A program made the translations under genes and the position numbers. Positions 28,301 to 40,813 of a stretch of DNA of 64,000 nucleotides are shown here, piece by piece (positions within the stretch are counted from its first letter, which is position 1; every line of letters starts with the position of its first letter). Origin of the DNA: Arabidopsis thaliana (lineage: Eukaryota > Streptophyta > Magnoliopsida > Brassicales > Brassicaceae); the NCBI RefSeq assembly GCF_000001735.4, contig NC_003075.7, positions 14,385,001 through 14,449,000 of the forward strand. Direction: 5' to 3'. Under the pieces are notes generated by a model, which worked only from the letters and a program-made list of their open reading frames with translations, was not told the origin of the DNA and ran no database searches.

Positions 28301-29956
28301 CAATGATGGGACTACATAAGCATGCAAATTGGGTTGTACCAAAACTGATTATGACAAATAAAGTATATATAAGATATTGGTCAAGGATGTTAAAAAAAGA
28401 AGAAGATATTGGTCAAGAAAAAAACAACTAAAGTTCAATGTATAATATATAATTATGCTGATTTAGTTTAGTAAGATGGTGTGTCTAACTAATATCCATT
28501 ATCCAAAGCCAGCAAAAGCTAAGTCGCTTTTTAGTGTCAGCCAAACCAATGTGGTCTTTGGTGATGGAGAGACAAGATGATTAATTTTAATGTCTTAAGA
28601 TCATTTTCTTAAGGAATTAAAATATATTTCCTTACTGAGATATATTACTTTTGTCTTTATTGACTGAGCAAGACACAACAGCAACTACGTCAAGAAGGAG
28701 AAGAAGAACATAATGATGGGAAGATGGGAGGAAGGTCAGCTTCCGGATTGGAAGAACTCATAATGGGCTGCACTTCTTCTACCACTCATCATGATGTAAA
28801 AGATGTAAGTTATTAATCCCTTTTTTGACTCTTAATTTCATGAAAAACTCCTCTTTTTAACCATCATGAGCTATCTTTTATTCTTTTCAAAAAATAATTA
28901 CGAGTATCTATATATATGACTATATGAGACATATATTTATCACCAAAATAAAATGTCATGCATTAAGTAAGATGTTGCTTGGTATCACGTAGATTCAGAA
29001 GTATTGTATATGGCAGTCATCATACACAAGAGAAAGAGACTTAAATCGAGATTATAAATAAATGTTTTAAAATAATAATATTTTTTCCGTAAGGGTTGAA
29101 GATAACAACGTAGATTACATTTGAATGAAAGTGAAGAATATTTTTAAGAAATTTTTTTTCTTTATAAATATTTTTTCTTTATCAGTTTTGCATGGGAAGG
29201 ATACTTAAGACTACATATATTCCTTCTGCGTTTATTCTTTACTTAATTGGAAAGAGTTAAAACAGTGTTAAGTAAACAAAACCAGAAAAGATAAAGAAAG
29301 AGAGATGTGTTTGCTTTTGTTATAGTTTGCTTTTTACCTATAAATTACTCTTCTAAAGAACAATACAAAAATTTTCAGATTCTTTTCTCTTTTTTAAACC
29401 ATTTAAAAATTGTTTTAAAAGGCAATGATGGTGGATATAAACATGTATGTCATATAATTAATGTGTTTATTATACATGTAAATACTTTAAAGTCTTTTTT
29501 CATGCGTAGTACCTCGCGAGACAAGTTCGGTAAGGGACATTAGTAGATTTCATTGTGTTTTCGTGGGGGACAGCATGTCTGCATTCCTTTTTTTAATCTG
29601 TCTAAAATTTAATGGAATGTTCTTATTATTTTGGTTTTATAAATCATATTCCACAATGTAAATTATATATACACCTGCAGGCAACCATAATATATACCCT
29701 ATTTGTGGAATGCTAGCATTGTATTTTTTTGTTGGTTAAGTTAGTTCAGTTTCAGTTAGTTCCTAACCAAACCAAATGTGATTGACTTTTTTGGTTGGTA
29801 TATATGTGTGTAAGTATGTATGTATATATTGAGAAGCGATTTGGATTGGTGCAGGGGTCATCATCAATGGGGAACCAACAAGAAGCAGAATGGTTGAAGT
29901 ACTCAACGTTTTGGCCAGCCCCTGACTCTTCTGACAACCAAGATCATCATGGGTAA
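25338..29956 (+). CDS. NAC075: NAC domain transcription factor NAC075
   Basis: Nuclear DNA-binding regulator, reported for flowering time, senescence and secondary-wall programmes. Six exons: 25338-25463, 25777-25957, 26391-27046, 27558-27857, 28673-28804, 29855-29956; 498 residues. An unusual N-terminal CxxC segment ([17 protein letters not shown]) precedes the NAC domain: subdomain [21 protein letters not shown], then [18 protein letters not shown], the [12 protein letters not shown] core, KKILVLYTN and [11 protein letters not shown]. The C-terminal half is low complexity: a Gly-rich run, an alanine run ([13 protein letters not shown]) and a His/Gln-rich block ([16 protein letters not shown]), fitting an activation region. 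Exon 2 has a tandem acceptor (TAGCAG), so isoforms with or without one Gln are expected. The last exon is separated by a 1-kb intron. Confidence 0.92.
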
Positions 29957-32900
29957 TTGTGCCATTTTCCAGTCTGATGATCTTGTCGACCCACATCACG
30001 AAAAACTGTTACTATCATACCTATCATGATGCTCATCGTCATCATCATCATGACATCTCCATATGGAAAGTGGTGCATAGTTTGATCTTGGACCAATCAA
30101 GTTATATATGCATGATTTTGCAATGGTGGAGGGTTTTTAAGCAGCACCAAAGATCAAGTGCCTTTTTGTTATATAGTTCAAAAGGATTTTGATATATATA
30201 TAAAAAAAAGGAAAAAAAGGAAAGAAAAAAGCATGAGAGAAAAAGCTGTTATATTCCAAAGAGACTAAGAAGAAGAAAAGCAAGGAAAATTGCATGAAAA
30301 TCATCAACAGTCCATATAAAATTAGATATAAGTATGTTTATTACATGTTATTTTAAATTCATTTCTTTTGTTGTTTGATTTCTTTGTTTTTGTTAATTAG
30401 GATATATGAAATGTATAATTTATTGGTTTTTGTTTGATATATATGTTGGTAAATAATACTAGCTAGTATTATTTGCTTGTTATACCACTTCCCCTATACT
30501 TTTTAAATAGTTCATTTTACTTTTGGTAATAATCCGATGCACTGAAACCCAAGTGTCAATTGAAATCTGATACTATACATTTATATATTTACGAAAGGCC
30601 GGTTAGATCGTGGAATCATCTAAAATTAGTTTCAAGTTATATGTTTAGTATATTATGTCAGACCTTTCACTCAATACTATACCATACATGTGTCATGGTC
30701 TTAATAGTATTGTTTCGAAGTGTCATAATCTTAATGGTCTAGTAGCATAACCTATAGTTCAGTATCATAAACCTTCAGATTTAGTTTGATTTGTATATTA
30801 GTGGCTACTAGTCTACAGTGTTAGGAATTTAATTAGAAGACTTTTAATAAGGTTTAAAATGTTAATAAAGAAGTTATTGTAAATTCAGTGGAATGATGTA
30901 TAATGTTAAGAAAAGACTTCTACTATGTTGGAAACTAATTAAAATGAATATCTTAAAAACCGTATAAGTAAGAGTACATTTTCATTGTGTGAGTTTTGAT
31001 TTGTTTGAAACAAGAGAGGAGGGAACTACACCAAGTCAACTAAAAATGAATTCCTGTTCGATTTTTTTGAACTGTGGAATAATGGAATCTGTACCCTATA
31101 GAATATAAGAAGTAATATCATCTTACAAAAGCACTTATCTATGTTTATGTTTGGTCTCTTTAGTCTTTAAGTTTGTCCATATAATATGTCTTTATCTATA
31201 CGTATTGTTTATATTGCATTCCAACCTTCTTGATGCTTTGTTCTCTATATATATATATATATTCCATATTCCACTCGTCTTCTAGCATATTATCAAATGA
31301 CCGCTATAACGGCATGCCTAACTCATCTTTGGATATTTATATCCAAAATATATAGTGATATTTCAATGTTCACAATTTCAAATTTCTAATTAAGTGCTTA
31401 TTACATTAACAAAATTTATTTTATAAATTTAGATTAACCTTATTAGTTGACAAAATTATATAGTGAACAAATAGTATGGGATCGATAACAAATTCATGTT
31501 GTTTAGCTAACTTAATGTAGAATTTTGGCTGCCGCGAAATTAAGGTAGCAAGTCATCAATATCGATCCAAAAGATTCGGTTAAGTAGTTAATTGGGAGAG
31601 GATAAAGCAAAATCAACATGGGGAGAGAGGCCGGAAGATGAGACCTCTCTATTTTTATTTTTTATTTTTCTTTTTTCTTTCTGCCATGGTTAGATTTCGA
31701 AACTGGAATAAAGGAATAAACAGACAATATTTACCTTTTTTGCTTATTTCTTTCTTTTTAATAATTTTTTTTCTCTTTCGACAAATGGATTCGATTTCCC
31801 ATTTCATATTTTGAACTCATATTATATTCCTTGAAATCTTTTTTAACGTCCTAGTATTCAAATTGTATATCATGTTTTGTACTTTTATATACATATAATT
31901 ATATATTTAAATTGCATTGTCCGTCTTTATATAGACTCCACGAATCAATTTATCTTTCTGTATGCTTGTTTGTTTTTTATGTGGACTCCATCATTACTAG
32001 ACAAAGTGTTAATTTAGCAAATGATCAAAGGAATCAATTTATATTGTTATTAACAATTTCTGAATTTGAATCGGATGGTGATACATCGACAATCACTAGT
32101 ATAAATTAGTAGACTATATAATATAAGCCAAGCTAACAAAAAAAAACTAACATGCAATATGGAGTTTTTAATATGTATTGTAAGTTAATTACTAGTTGTT
32201 GCCCCACAGAACAAAAAAGAAGAAGAAGAAGAAGAAGAAAATATCTAGTTTTTGAATACAAAAAACACCGGTCGTTTTGTCCAACAGAAGAGTTACATAA
32301 GAAATATGCGATTTTCACAAAGAAAATAGTTGTTTCGTTTTAGTACTAATTAAGTATTCAAATTAACTTGATCGTTTCCAACGGAATAATACTACCCAAG
32401 AACTAGCAACTAGGCTTCTTAGGAACTGGGCTCATTGAGCCCATTAAAGGCCTACTTGCAATTGAATTACGTATGCATTAATGCATGTCAGCATATGGTT
32501 GCCAAAAACGTGATTATCATTTGTCTTTGGGTCTTCCTGTCCGTCAAGGTCTTTAAACTGAAATAAAAATTGAATCGAACTAGAACAACGTTTAGTTTGT
32601 GAGTATGTCCTTGCCTAAAAGCCTAAAACCAACTTTATTCTGAATAACAAACAGTTGAACAAAATCAAAGTTTTCGTAAACCCTGATCATGGCCATTTTT
32701 GGTACGGATCTCATGCTCTTTTAATGGTTGGTACGTTATTTCGAAAAATAGAAAGACTTATCTATTTAAATCCTGCAAATGACCACAAACTGTTTTCCAT
32801 TTTTTTTGTCTCCATCCATATCGTATTGAAAACTACTTTCTAGCATATCAATCCTCTTTAAACAGCTCAACTCAAGTTATAAGAAATAGTAGAGCAATTG

Positions 32901-33694
32901 GTATTTCGAAATACAGAGAAATTTATTTCGTTGTCAATACCATTGTGTTTGTTGTGTTTTTGTTTTATAGTGAATGCTTGGAAATCTAAAAATTTTGTTG
33001 TTTAGCTAGATCAAGTAAAGTAATTTATTGCAAGAGTATAAGCTTTCCTCTCAATAATTGCATTGAAAAACATTTGGATTCAATGCAGCTACATATATTA
33101 AATAAAATTGTTCAATGGAGACACAAATGCATTTGTGCAATTCCATGTGATGCAGTAAAAAAAAAATCACACTCCCAAAATATCTCTCTCTACAACACAA
33201 GTCAACAACACAATATTCACAGTCACAAGCTATATGCCTTTTCTTATTTATAGCTTCATCTAGATTCTGTTCAATTTTTTTTCCATTTATTATTGCATTC
33301 TTGATTACTTCTGTCTAAAAGATTCACAATCAATTAGAACTTGTTTAGTAGGTGGAACTTAAAAACCATTATTAGTTAACTTATCAAGAACGGAATCAAA
33401 CTAGTGCATCCATTCAAATGACAAATGTAACAATTTGTCAAAACATGTGATTCAATATTTTACACTAAAATGCATTGAAATAACAAAGTGGAACAAAAGG
33501 AAAAAGAAGAAAAACCCGTGATATGATTCATGCAATCATAAGTTGAACATAAACAGTAAAACTTAACAATACAAAGGCAAATGTGACATAACTACACAAG
33601 GAACAAATAAGAACTCTTTTTGATAATCTTGTCCCCTCTCTCATATCATCAATGCTTCTTCAACCACATCCACTCTGTTTTTCATAATCTCACA
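29957..33694. other. NAC075 3' flank and long intergenic region
   Basis: About 3.7 kb, AT-rich, with (AT)n near 31247-31262 and a GAA run near 32219-32238. No open frame with a recognisable protein, and no RNA gene seen. Confidence 0.4.
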
Positions 33695-33733
<39 letters not shown>

Positions 33734-33740
33734 TCACACA
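33695..33740. repeat. (CT)n-(CA)n microsatellite in LRR gene leader
   Basis: A CT run (33695-33720) passes directly into a CA run (33721-33739), about 85 bp before the LRR gene start codon and probably within its 5' UTR. The length is likely polymorphic. Confidence 0.8.
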
Positions 33741-33825
33741 AAACTCATTAATCCACTGAAACAATCACTATTCATTCTCTTTCCTTAAGTGTCAAACTCT
33801 TGAAAAAACTACTTTGAAGGAAAAA

Positions 33826-35073
33826 ATGTCTAAGAAGAAGAAAGGCAGCAACAACTTTAAGCTTCTCTGTTTCTTCCTGTTTTTGGGTGGTTTGGTTCAG
33901 ACAGATGCTTCTTTTGGAGTAGGAGGCGGCGTTGGAGTAGGAATCGGCGGCGGCGGCGGTGGCGGTGGCGGTGGTGTTTGGGTTGGCGGTGGATACAACA
34001 ACGGTGGAAATCGTAATGCTGTTCCAGGATCATCAGCTCCAAACAGGGTAGCTTACAATGCTCTTCAAGTTTGGAAATCAGCCATGAGAGAGGATCCATC
34101 AAATGTTCTCAAAACATGGGTTGGATCAGATGTTTGTTCTTACAAAGGTGTGTTCTGTTCTGGTCAATCTATAACCTCTATAGATCTTAACCATGCAAAT
34201 CTCAAAGGCACACTTGTCAAAGACCTAGCTTTACTCTCAGACCTCAATATTCTCCATCTCAACAGTAACAGATTCTCAGGGCAAATCCCAGATTCTTTCA
34301 AATCTTTAGCTTCTCTTCAAGAACTTGATCTAAGCAACAATAAACTCTCAGGTCCTTTCCCTTTAGTCACACTCTACATACCAAATCTGGTTTACCTCGA
34401 TCTCCGGTTTAATAGTTTAACCGGTTTCATCCCTGAAGAGCTTTTCAACAAACGGTTAGACGCGATTCTCCTCAATAACAATCAATTCGTCGGAGAAATC
34501 CCAAGAAACCTCGGAAATTCTCCGGCTTCGGTTATTAATCTCGCGAATAACAGATTTTCCGGCGAAATTCCGACGAGTTTTGGTCTGACGGGATCGAGGG
34601 TTAAGGAAGTTTTGCTTTTGAATAACCAGTTAACCGGTTGTATACCGGAATCTGTTGGTATGTTCTCTGAAATTGAAGTCTTTGACGTTAGCTACAATGC
34701 ATTGATGGGTCATGTTCCAGATACGATCTCTTGCTTGTCGGCGATTGAAATTTTGAATCTTGCTCACAATAAATTCTCTGGGGAGGTTCCTGATTTGGTT
34801 TGTTCGTTGAGGAATCTTATTAATCTCACTGTTGCGTTCAATTTCTTCTCTGGGTTTAGCTCTGAATGTTCTTCCAGGGTTAGTTTCGGGTTTGATTTCG
34901 TTGGGAATTGTATTCCCGGGAGGAATTCGCAGCGGCCGCAGCCGGATTGTTCCGGTTATTCCGGCGGAGCTATGAGCTGTTTTAGGATTCCGACGCAGCC
35001 TTTGGCTTGTGCTGCGATAAGTGTTGGATTGAGAGAGAGTAATAATCAATACTACACTTCATCTCCTCCATGA
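33826..35073 (+). CDS. Secreted LRR protein, LRX-like without extensin tail
   Basis: Single exon, 415 residues, start ATG 33826 (MSKKKKGSNN); the frame is open a few codons upstream but with no ATG. Layout: signal peptide to about residue 28 (FKLLCFFLFLGGLVQTDA), a glycine-rich linker, a plant LRR N-cap (ALQVWKSAMREDPSNVLKTW, then CSYKGVFC), about ten LRRs of the LxxLxLxxNxFSGxIP type, and a Cys-rich C cap (FVGNCIPGRNSQRPQPDCSG). This matches the LRR half of the LRR-extensin (LRX/PEX) wall proteins, which bind RALF peptides, but the Ser-Pro repeat extensin domain is missing. I recall it as AT4G29240 with paralogue AT2G19780. Apoplastic location is inferred. Confidence 0.85.
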   Translation: MSKKKKGSNNFKLLCFFLFLGGLVQTDASFGVGGGVGVGIGGGGGGGGGGVWVGGGYNNGGNRNAVPGSSAPNRVAYNALQVWKSAMREDPSNVLKTWVGSDVCSYKGVFCSGQSITSIDLNHANLKGTLVKDLALLSDLNILHLNSNRFSGQIPDSFKSLASLQELDLSNNKLSGPFPLVTLYIPNLVYLDLRFNSLTGFIPEELFNKRLDAILLNNNQFVGEIPRNLGNSPASVINLANNRFSGEIPTSFGLTGSRVKEVLLLNNQLTGCIPESVGMFSEIEVFDVSYNALMGHVPDTISCLSAIEILNLAHNKFSGEVPDLVCSLRNLINLTVAFNFFSGFSSECSSRVSFGFDFVGNCIPGRNSQRPQPDCSGYSGGAMSCFRIPTQPLACAAISVGLRESNNQYYTSSPP

Positions 35074-35346
35074 AAGTTTCTAAAGTTAGAAGCTTTTTTT
35101 TATTAATGGTTGATGCTGAATGATCTATCTTTTTTGTAACTTATTAATTAGTTGATTAGTGACCAAATTAAACGTTAATTCCTCTTCTGTGTAATCCAAT
35201 CGTTGCTAATGTTGTTTTGTAAGCAGAAGAATTTTGTAAAAATCTAACGTAAGAATAAGGTGCCCAGTAAATGTAATTAAAGCAAAGACTTGGCTTAGTG
35301 AATTTCACCGGAAAATATCTTGTTTTGAATCAATTAGATGAATGAG
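35074..35346. other. LRR gene 3' flank
   Basis: Short 3' flank of the LRR gene, AT-rich; nothing else visible. Confidence 0.5.
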
Positions 35347-35441
35347 TGATCAAGCAATGTATGTAGTACACCGCATTTGGGACTTTGAAAGAACAATCAC
35401 CCACGGCAAAACCTTGCAAGTCACTCCATTGATCACCGGTG
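35347..35441 (-). pseudogene. Exon-3 fragment of a VSP-type phosphatase
   Basis: About 95 bases closely match the last exon of the two phosphatase genes downstream. The minus strand still reads GDQWSDLQGFAV then SFKVPN, against GDQWSDLQGFAVADRSFKVPN in the intact gene. Nothing upstream of it on that strand looks like exons 1-2. It is a relic of a third phosphatase copy, now separated from the living pair by the acyltransferase gene. Confidence 0.8.
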
Positions 35442-35712
35442 GATATAGTATAGATGGCTAAATTAGTTATATATATATATATACTATACTACCAATTTAT
35501 GTTTAGGGGTTTTCATGAACCCGACCATAACAGAAACATGTTTTACGGGACCATGATAATTCTACATTCCCTTAGGGGAGGGTTGTTTAGTTCATGGGAA
35601 AAGTATGTGTTGAAATATGTAAATACACACCAACAAACGCACATATCATATATATATGGTATACAAGCTCACATCAAAAGTGGATTCTAACCAAAGAATA
35701 ATACAACGAAAA

Positions 35713-37177
35713 ATGTTTGCTAAAGAGAAGACAATAATGGAGGAGGACCGCGTGAGATTCATATGCAAAAGAACCGTGGTGAGCACTAGATCGATTGAAC
35801 CAGGGCGATTATACCAGTTATCAGTATTGGACCACGTCATGGAACCAAACCACATTCGTCTAGTCTACTATTACCGGTGTTCCAAGACTAGAGAACCGGG
35901 AGAAATCACAAAAAAATTAAGGGAGTCATTAGCATACACACTCAATTGTTATCCGATTGTAACCGGGAGACTGGTTAAAGAAGTTGATGGTATGGAAGAG
36001 AATAAGGATTTAAGCCAACGATGGATGGTAAAGAGCAACGACGCCGGCGTGAGGATGGTGGAGGCCAGAGCAACCGGGTCAGTTAAGGAATGGCTTAGGA
36101 GTGTAAATAGAGAGGAAGAACTCAAGCTTGTTCATTGGGAAGACATGTATCATCTTCAATATTATTGGTCTACCTTCTGTGTTCAGGTATATTCAATCCG
36201 GTTTATTTTGGTTTGGTTTAGTACGGTCTGGTTTTGTCTTACTTTTTCTTGTTTATTTTTATCTACAGGTAACTGAGTTTGAAAGTGGTGGGTTAGCTAT
36301 TGGATTGAGTTGTAGCCATCTCTTAGCCGATCCAGTTTGTGCAATGATGTTTATTCGAGCTTGGGCAGATTTAACTTTGTCTCGGTCCATGATGGCTCCA
36401 CCACTATTCCACCCGTTGCCGCCTCGCCGGTTTTCCAACCAAAGACTAATCTCTAACAACCAACTGCTTAGCCATTACATCAAATCTTGCTCTCTAACGG
36501 CTTCACCGTCAAACATGACCGAGGACCATATGGTCACCGTTACTTTTCTGTTCCCGGATCCGCTGGTCAGAGCCGGCGAGAATGAGCCAAGGATTTCGAC
36601 ATTTGAGATTTTGGCTGGACTCTTTTGGGTCTGTGTGAGTCGAGCCAAAGGAAAAAGAAACGAGCTCATGGACATGTCCTTGTGCTTAGACGTTAGGAAA
36701 TTGTTGCGTTTAGACCAAAGTTATTTTGGTAATTGCATGGTTTATCACAAGGTTCCCTACTCCAAACCGGTTAAAACCAAAGATAAACTCTTATTCCACG
36801 CTGTTCAAGAGATTGAGAGCATAACCAAGAGACTAGACTACGACACGGTCATGGACTTGATTGAGTGGTTGAGTAGCAATAACGGTGCGATATCAAATGG
36901 TTCGGATCTCGTGTGTACTAATTTAGAAAACATGTCTCATTCACGTCCGATGATGTTCGAGGAGGATTTGGCTCTGAGCCACGTATCTTGCTATGTAGAA
37001 GGGCCTGTAGCTGGAGGTGGACAGGTCATAGTGCTTCCCTCACCGCCCGGTAAGGAACCAATGAGCCGAGTGGTTATGGTCAGTCTTCCTCAAAGAGTGA
37101 TGGTTAAGGTTATAGAAGACGAGCTTCTTTTAAGCTTTTCTCCGGTCGTAATTATGGAAGATACAAAGCAATTATAA
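35713..37177 (+). CDS. BAHD (HXXXD-type) acyltransferase-like protein
   Basis: Two exons, 35713-36186 and 36269-37177, giving 460 residues from ATG 35713 (MFAKEKTIMEEDR). A second in-frame ATG at 35737 (MEEDRVRF) has the better context and would give 452; a third, at 35656, is further out. BAHD enzymes move an acyl group from a CoA thioester to an alcohol or amine in the cytosol. The catalytic HXXXD is present (CSHLLADPVC). The second family motif, DFGWG, is not recognisable: the matching region reads LSHVSCYVEGPVAGGG. This departure resembles the CER2-like branch, where some members act as non-enzymatic elongation partners. Substrate unknown. Recalled as AT4G29250. Confidence 0.85.
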
Positions 37178-37309
37178 TTATACTTTATATGAAAGTATTA
37201 GTTAATGTTTATACTAAAGATCAATGTAATATAGGAGCAAAGGTAATATTAACGTCTAAAACACATAAGTGGTTGTTACTCAATACATAAAATCAGAAAT
37301 GAATAGTGA

Positions 37310-38409
37310 TCAAGGAATGTAGTACATGGGATTTGGGACTTTGAAAGAACGATCAGCCACGGCAAAACCTTGCAAGTCACTCCATTGATCACCGCTATTG
37401 CCACGGATTTTGAAACCTTCCTCAATCAGTTTCGATCGCTGCTCGGATTTGTAATTTGTAGCTGACTTCCCTTGATCATTTGGACCTCTGCATAGGTATA
37501 TACCGATTTGGTATTGTTAATGTTTTGGAAATTGAGATACACGAAATTTGGTTCAAGTCTTCTGATTTTTATGTGTTTACCTCAAGAGGAGACGTTCCCA
37601 ACCGGAATAACCGGCATCCCGGAGATTTGTCTCGGTGGAAGTCCTTTGATGCTCGTCCCGACCGGTTAGCAAAATGATAGTGAAACCAAGTTTCTTGAGA
37701 GCATTGTACAGTCTCAAGCTCGCATCAAAAGCTGGAGCTGTTCCTTGTTCCACCCACTCACTAAATTTATTATCGTCATACGGTTCAGACCTACTCGACC
37801 AGAAACAAAAGAAAAAAAAAAACAATAACCGATCAGCACGCTAGAGAAAACGCAGCAATTACAACAGAACCGGAAGTCTTAAACCTAGAACCGGATCTAA
37901 ATTCGTAATTCTTAAACCTACTCTAAGATTCCGGTTTAGTAATAGGGTCAACGAAGTAAAGTCAAATAGTCACCGTTGATTATTGTAGATAAAAACAAAA
38001 TCCAACGGCTAATAATAGATAGAACATACCCGTAACCATGAGCCTTGTAGTAGTCAATATTCGTGAGAAGCGTCTCGTCGATATCGAAGATCCACACGTC
38101 CTTGCCGTCGCCGGAAATTTCAACCGATTTCGCAAACGCGAGAGCATAATCGACGATGACACTGTAATCGGATAAAAACTGGTCTCCGTTAAGATACTCG
38201 GCGACGGAATCCACGCAGATTGACGGAATCAGATCCCAAGTTCCGACGTTATTGGTCTCGGCGGCTAATCTCCAGCTGTCGCAGTAGCGAGATCCGTCGC
38301 TTCCGGGAAGCTTGATGAAGGAAGTTCGAATAGAAATGGAGGGATTGATTAAGAAGACGAAGACGAAGAAGAAGAAGAACCAAATCGAAAGGCTACGAAG
38401 AGACGCCAT
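37310..38409 (-). CDS. HAD superfamily class IIIB acid phosphatase (VSP-like), copy 1
   Basis: Three exons: 38030-38409, 37581-37790, 37310-37487; 255 residues. A signal peptide of about 27 residues (IWFFFFFVFVFLINPSISI) sends it to the secretory path or vacuole. HAD motifs are complete: motif I FDIDETLLTN with both aspartates, motif II ILLTGRDE, a lysine in GKSATNYK (motif III) and GDQWSDLQG (motif IV). Family members include vegetative storage proteins; those retaining the first aspartate, as here, are expected to be phosphatases. It ends SFKVPNPMYYIP. The tandem partner lies 388 bp upstream. Recalled as AT4G29260. Confidence 0.9.
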
Positions 38410-38796
38410 TGGAGAGATTTAGAAAAAGAGATAATGATGTCTCCCATTTATTATTGGTTATCGTTTCGCAACTCTTACCAAACCAAAAACTTTAATTAGT
38501 TAATTAGTTAGCAGAATCAAGAATTTTATATATAGAAAAATGTTGATCAAATCAATTGGATTAGAGTATAACTACTATCTAAGCATTATCTGGATTTTGT
38601 TTCACAATTATGATCAAAATTATTTGGTTAATCAGTCCCCTTTTCTTACATACCAGTGACGTATGAATCCTACTAAAAATATAGGACGTGGTACATTAAG
38701 AATGGCTACATTCGGTGAATTATGGGATACATTCATAAATCCTTATTCATACATAAATGATAAATTATCATGCAATATATCAATGGCAGATGGTGA

Positions 38797-39848
38797 TCAA
38801 GCAACATAGTACATGGGATTTGGGACTTTGAAAGAACGAGAAGCCACGGCAAAACCTAGCAAGTCACTCCATTGATCTCCAGTATTACCATGGATTGTGT
38901 AGCCTTCTTTTACAACTTGTGATCGCTGCTCTGATTTGTATTGTGTTGCTGTTTTCCCTTGATCATTTTGACCCCTGCATTTACCGGTTCATAAGTTTAG
39001 TAAATTAGTTAGTAGATTGGTAAACAAAACAAGAGAAGTGGTTTGGTATAGCTTTTTACCTCAAGAGGAGTCGGTTCCAACCGAAATAACCGGCATCCCG
39101 AAGATTTTTCTCGGTGACACTTCTATGACCTTCGTCTCGGCCAGTTAGTAAAATGATAGTGAAACCAAGTTTCTTGAGAGCTTTGTAGAGCCTCAAGCTC
39201 GCATCATAACCTGGGTCTTTTCCTTTTTCCACCACCTCATTGTATTTAATACTATCGTACGGTTCAGACCTAAATCCACCATCAACAAATCACTCGGTAC
39301 AATATCGAAAAATAACACAAAAGAAATCTCAAACCAAGAACCAGATCTGAATCCACAAATCTCCCGGTTTAATGCATGGTCAACGAAGTTAGTCAAACAA
39401 TACAATCATATTATTCGTTGATAAAACAGAATCTAACGGTAATAATAACATGAGAGAGCATTTACCCGTAACCATTAGCCTTGTAGTACTCAATATTGGA
39501 GAGAAGCGTCTCATCGATGTCAAAGACCCACGCGTCCTTGCCGTCTCCGCCAACCTTGACCGTTTTAGCGTAGTCAATGGCGTAACTAGCGACTACATCG
39601 TAGTCTTTGTCGAACTGGCCTCCGTTGATGTAGTTTTTAATATAGTTTTCGCATTGGGACGGAATCACCTTCCAGGGTCCAACATTGTTGGTCTCAGCGG
39701 CTAATCTCCAACTCTCGCAGTATGAAGCGATGGAAGACCGAGGCAGCTTGATGAAGGACGCGGCGCGAGAAGAGATCGCCGGATTAATTAAGACGGTGAA
39801 TAAAGCAACGATGAAGAACGTAATCGAGCTGCTACGAGAAAAAGTCAT
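38797..39848 (-). CDS. HAD superfamily class IIIB acid phosphatase (VSP-like), copy 2
   Basis: Three exons: 39466-39848, 39060-39269, 38797-38974; 256 residues, with intron positions and phases identical to copy 1. It starts MTFSRSSSITFFIVALFTVL (signal peptide). Motif I is FDIDETLLSN, motif II ILLTGRDEGHR, then GKTATQYKSEQ and GDQWSDLLG, all intact; the end is SFKVPNPMYYVA. This copy, not copy 1, is the parent of the two exon-1 fragments lying among the LCR genes, because they keep its MTFSRSSSI start. Recalled as AT4G29270. Confidence 0.9.
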
Positions 39849-40440
39849 TGGAGAGGCTTTTTCTGTTTTTCAACTATTGGATGAAAGAAGAAGATAGGTC
39901 GCGAATTTAAAATATAGAAAGATGGAACATTATTGTCGTATTTACACTCCCACGTGATTTTTGTTGAGAACTACAACGTCTTCACTGGCTGAATTTGATT
40001 TGGTAATAATAGAGGTAAATCAAAACATTTCCAAAAATTATACTATAACCATATTTTAATGAATTATTGTTCAAATTGTCATTACACGCGCTATGACGAC
40101 GCTAATCAGATGCGGTCACTTTGGCAGCGTTTTTGAACATGGCAAAGCAATGTATTCATTAGTGGTTAGGTTATAAGCTCCCTCTTTTTGCATCTTTATA
40201 TAGTTTTGAGAGTTGGTAAAAAATTATCTCTATAAAGTTTCCAATCATTACTATATATGTTTGATTAATTTTATAATTTTGAAAATTAACAATAAGGTGG
40301 CTGAAATCATCACCTCAATGTTTCCATTAAATATTCAATTACAAGAAGGGCTGAAGAACTTCCAATTTTATTTATTCATATAGATTATTATGGAAAATAT
40401 TTTCTTAATTATAAAACATTATTATTTAGAATTTGCCACT

Positions 40441-40813
40441 TTAACAATTATAAGTACACACACAATTAGGAGTTCTACTAGCTTTGGATGCAATACATTT
40501 CCCAACTCCATTGTACCCCGTATAGCAGCTTAGGCGACAATCAACAAGGTCACATGGAGTTCTTGGATCAATGATTATAGTACAATACTTATCAGTCTGA
40601 TCTCCCTTACCCTTCTTAACCACTGAAAATATTAAAAAGTAAAATACCATATGTTATGATGTGAAACAATATAGTGTATATGTGTACACGCTTAGATGTG
40701 TAATGTAATGTAAAGATGAAAACTACTTTTTGATGTTTGGAAGTGGGAAACATGAAATTACCTGAGAACACAAGCATGAGTATAAGAAAATGAGACCATG
40801 ATATGTTGGCCAT
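40441..40813 (-). CDS. LCR23: LCR/defensin-like secreted peptide (array copy 1)
   Basis: Two exons, 40762-40813 and 40441-40622; 77 residues. As in all seven array members, exon 1 is exactly 52 nt and encodes 17 residues of signal peptide ([17 protein letters not shown]) with a phase-1 intron; exon 2 gives the mature peptide. Eight cysteines: KYC, TPC, VDC, LSC, GKC and the closing NCVCTYNC. The YNGVGKC gamma-core-like motif is shared across the array. LCR peptides resemble pollen-coat PCP-A/SCR ligands and defensins; the role of this one is unknown. TATATATT lies about 110 bp before the ATG. The symbol is assigned by gene order. Confidence 0.85.

Noticed and set aside
33857-35049. Antisense frames opposite the LRR gene
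   Set aside because: Basic, repetitive translations of the glycine-rich and LRR codons; shadows.
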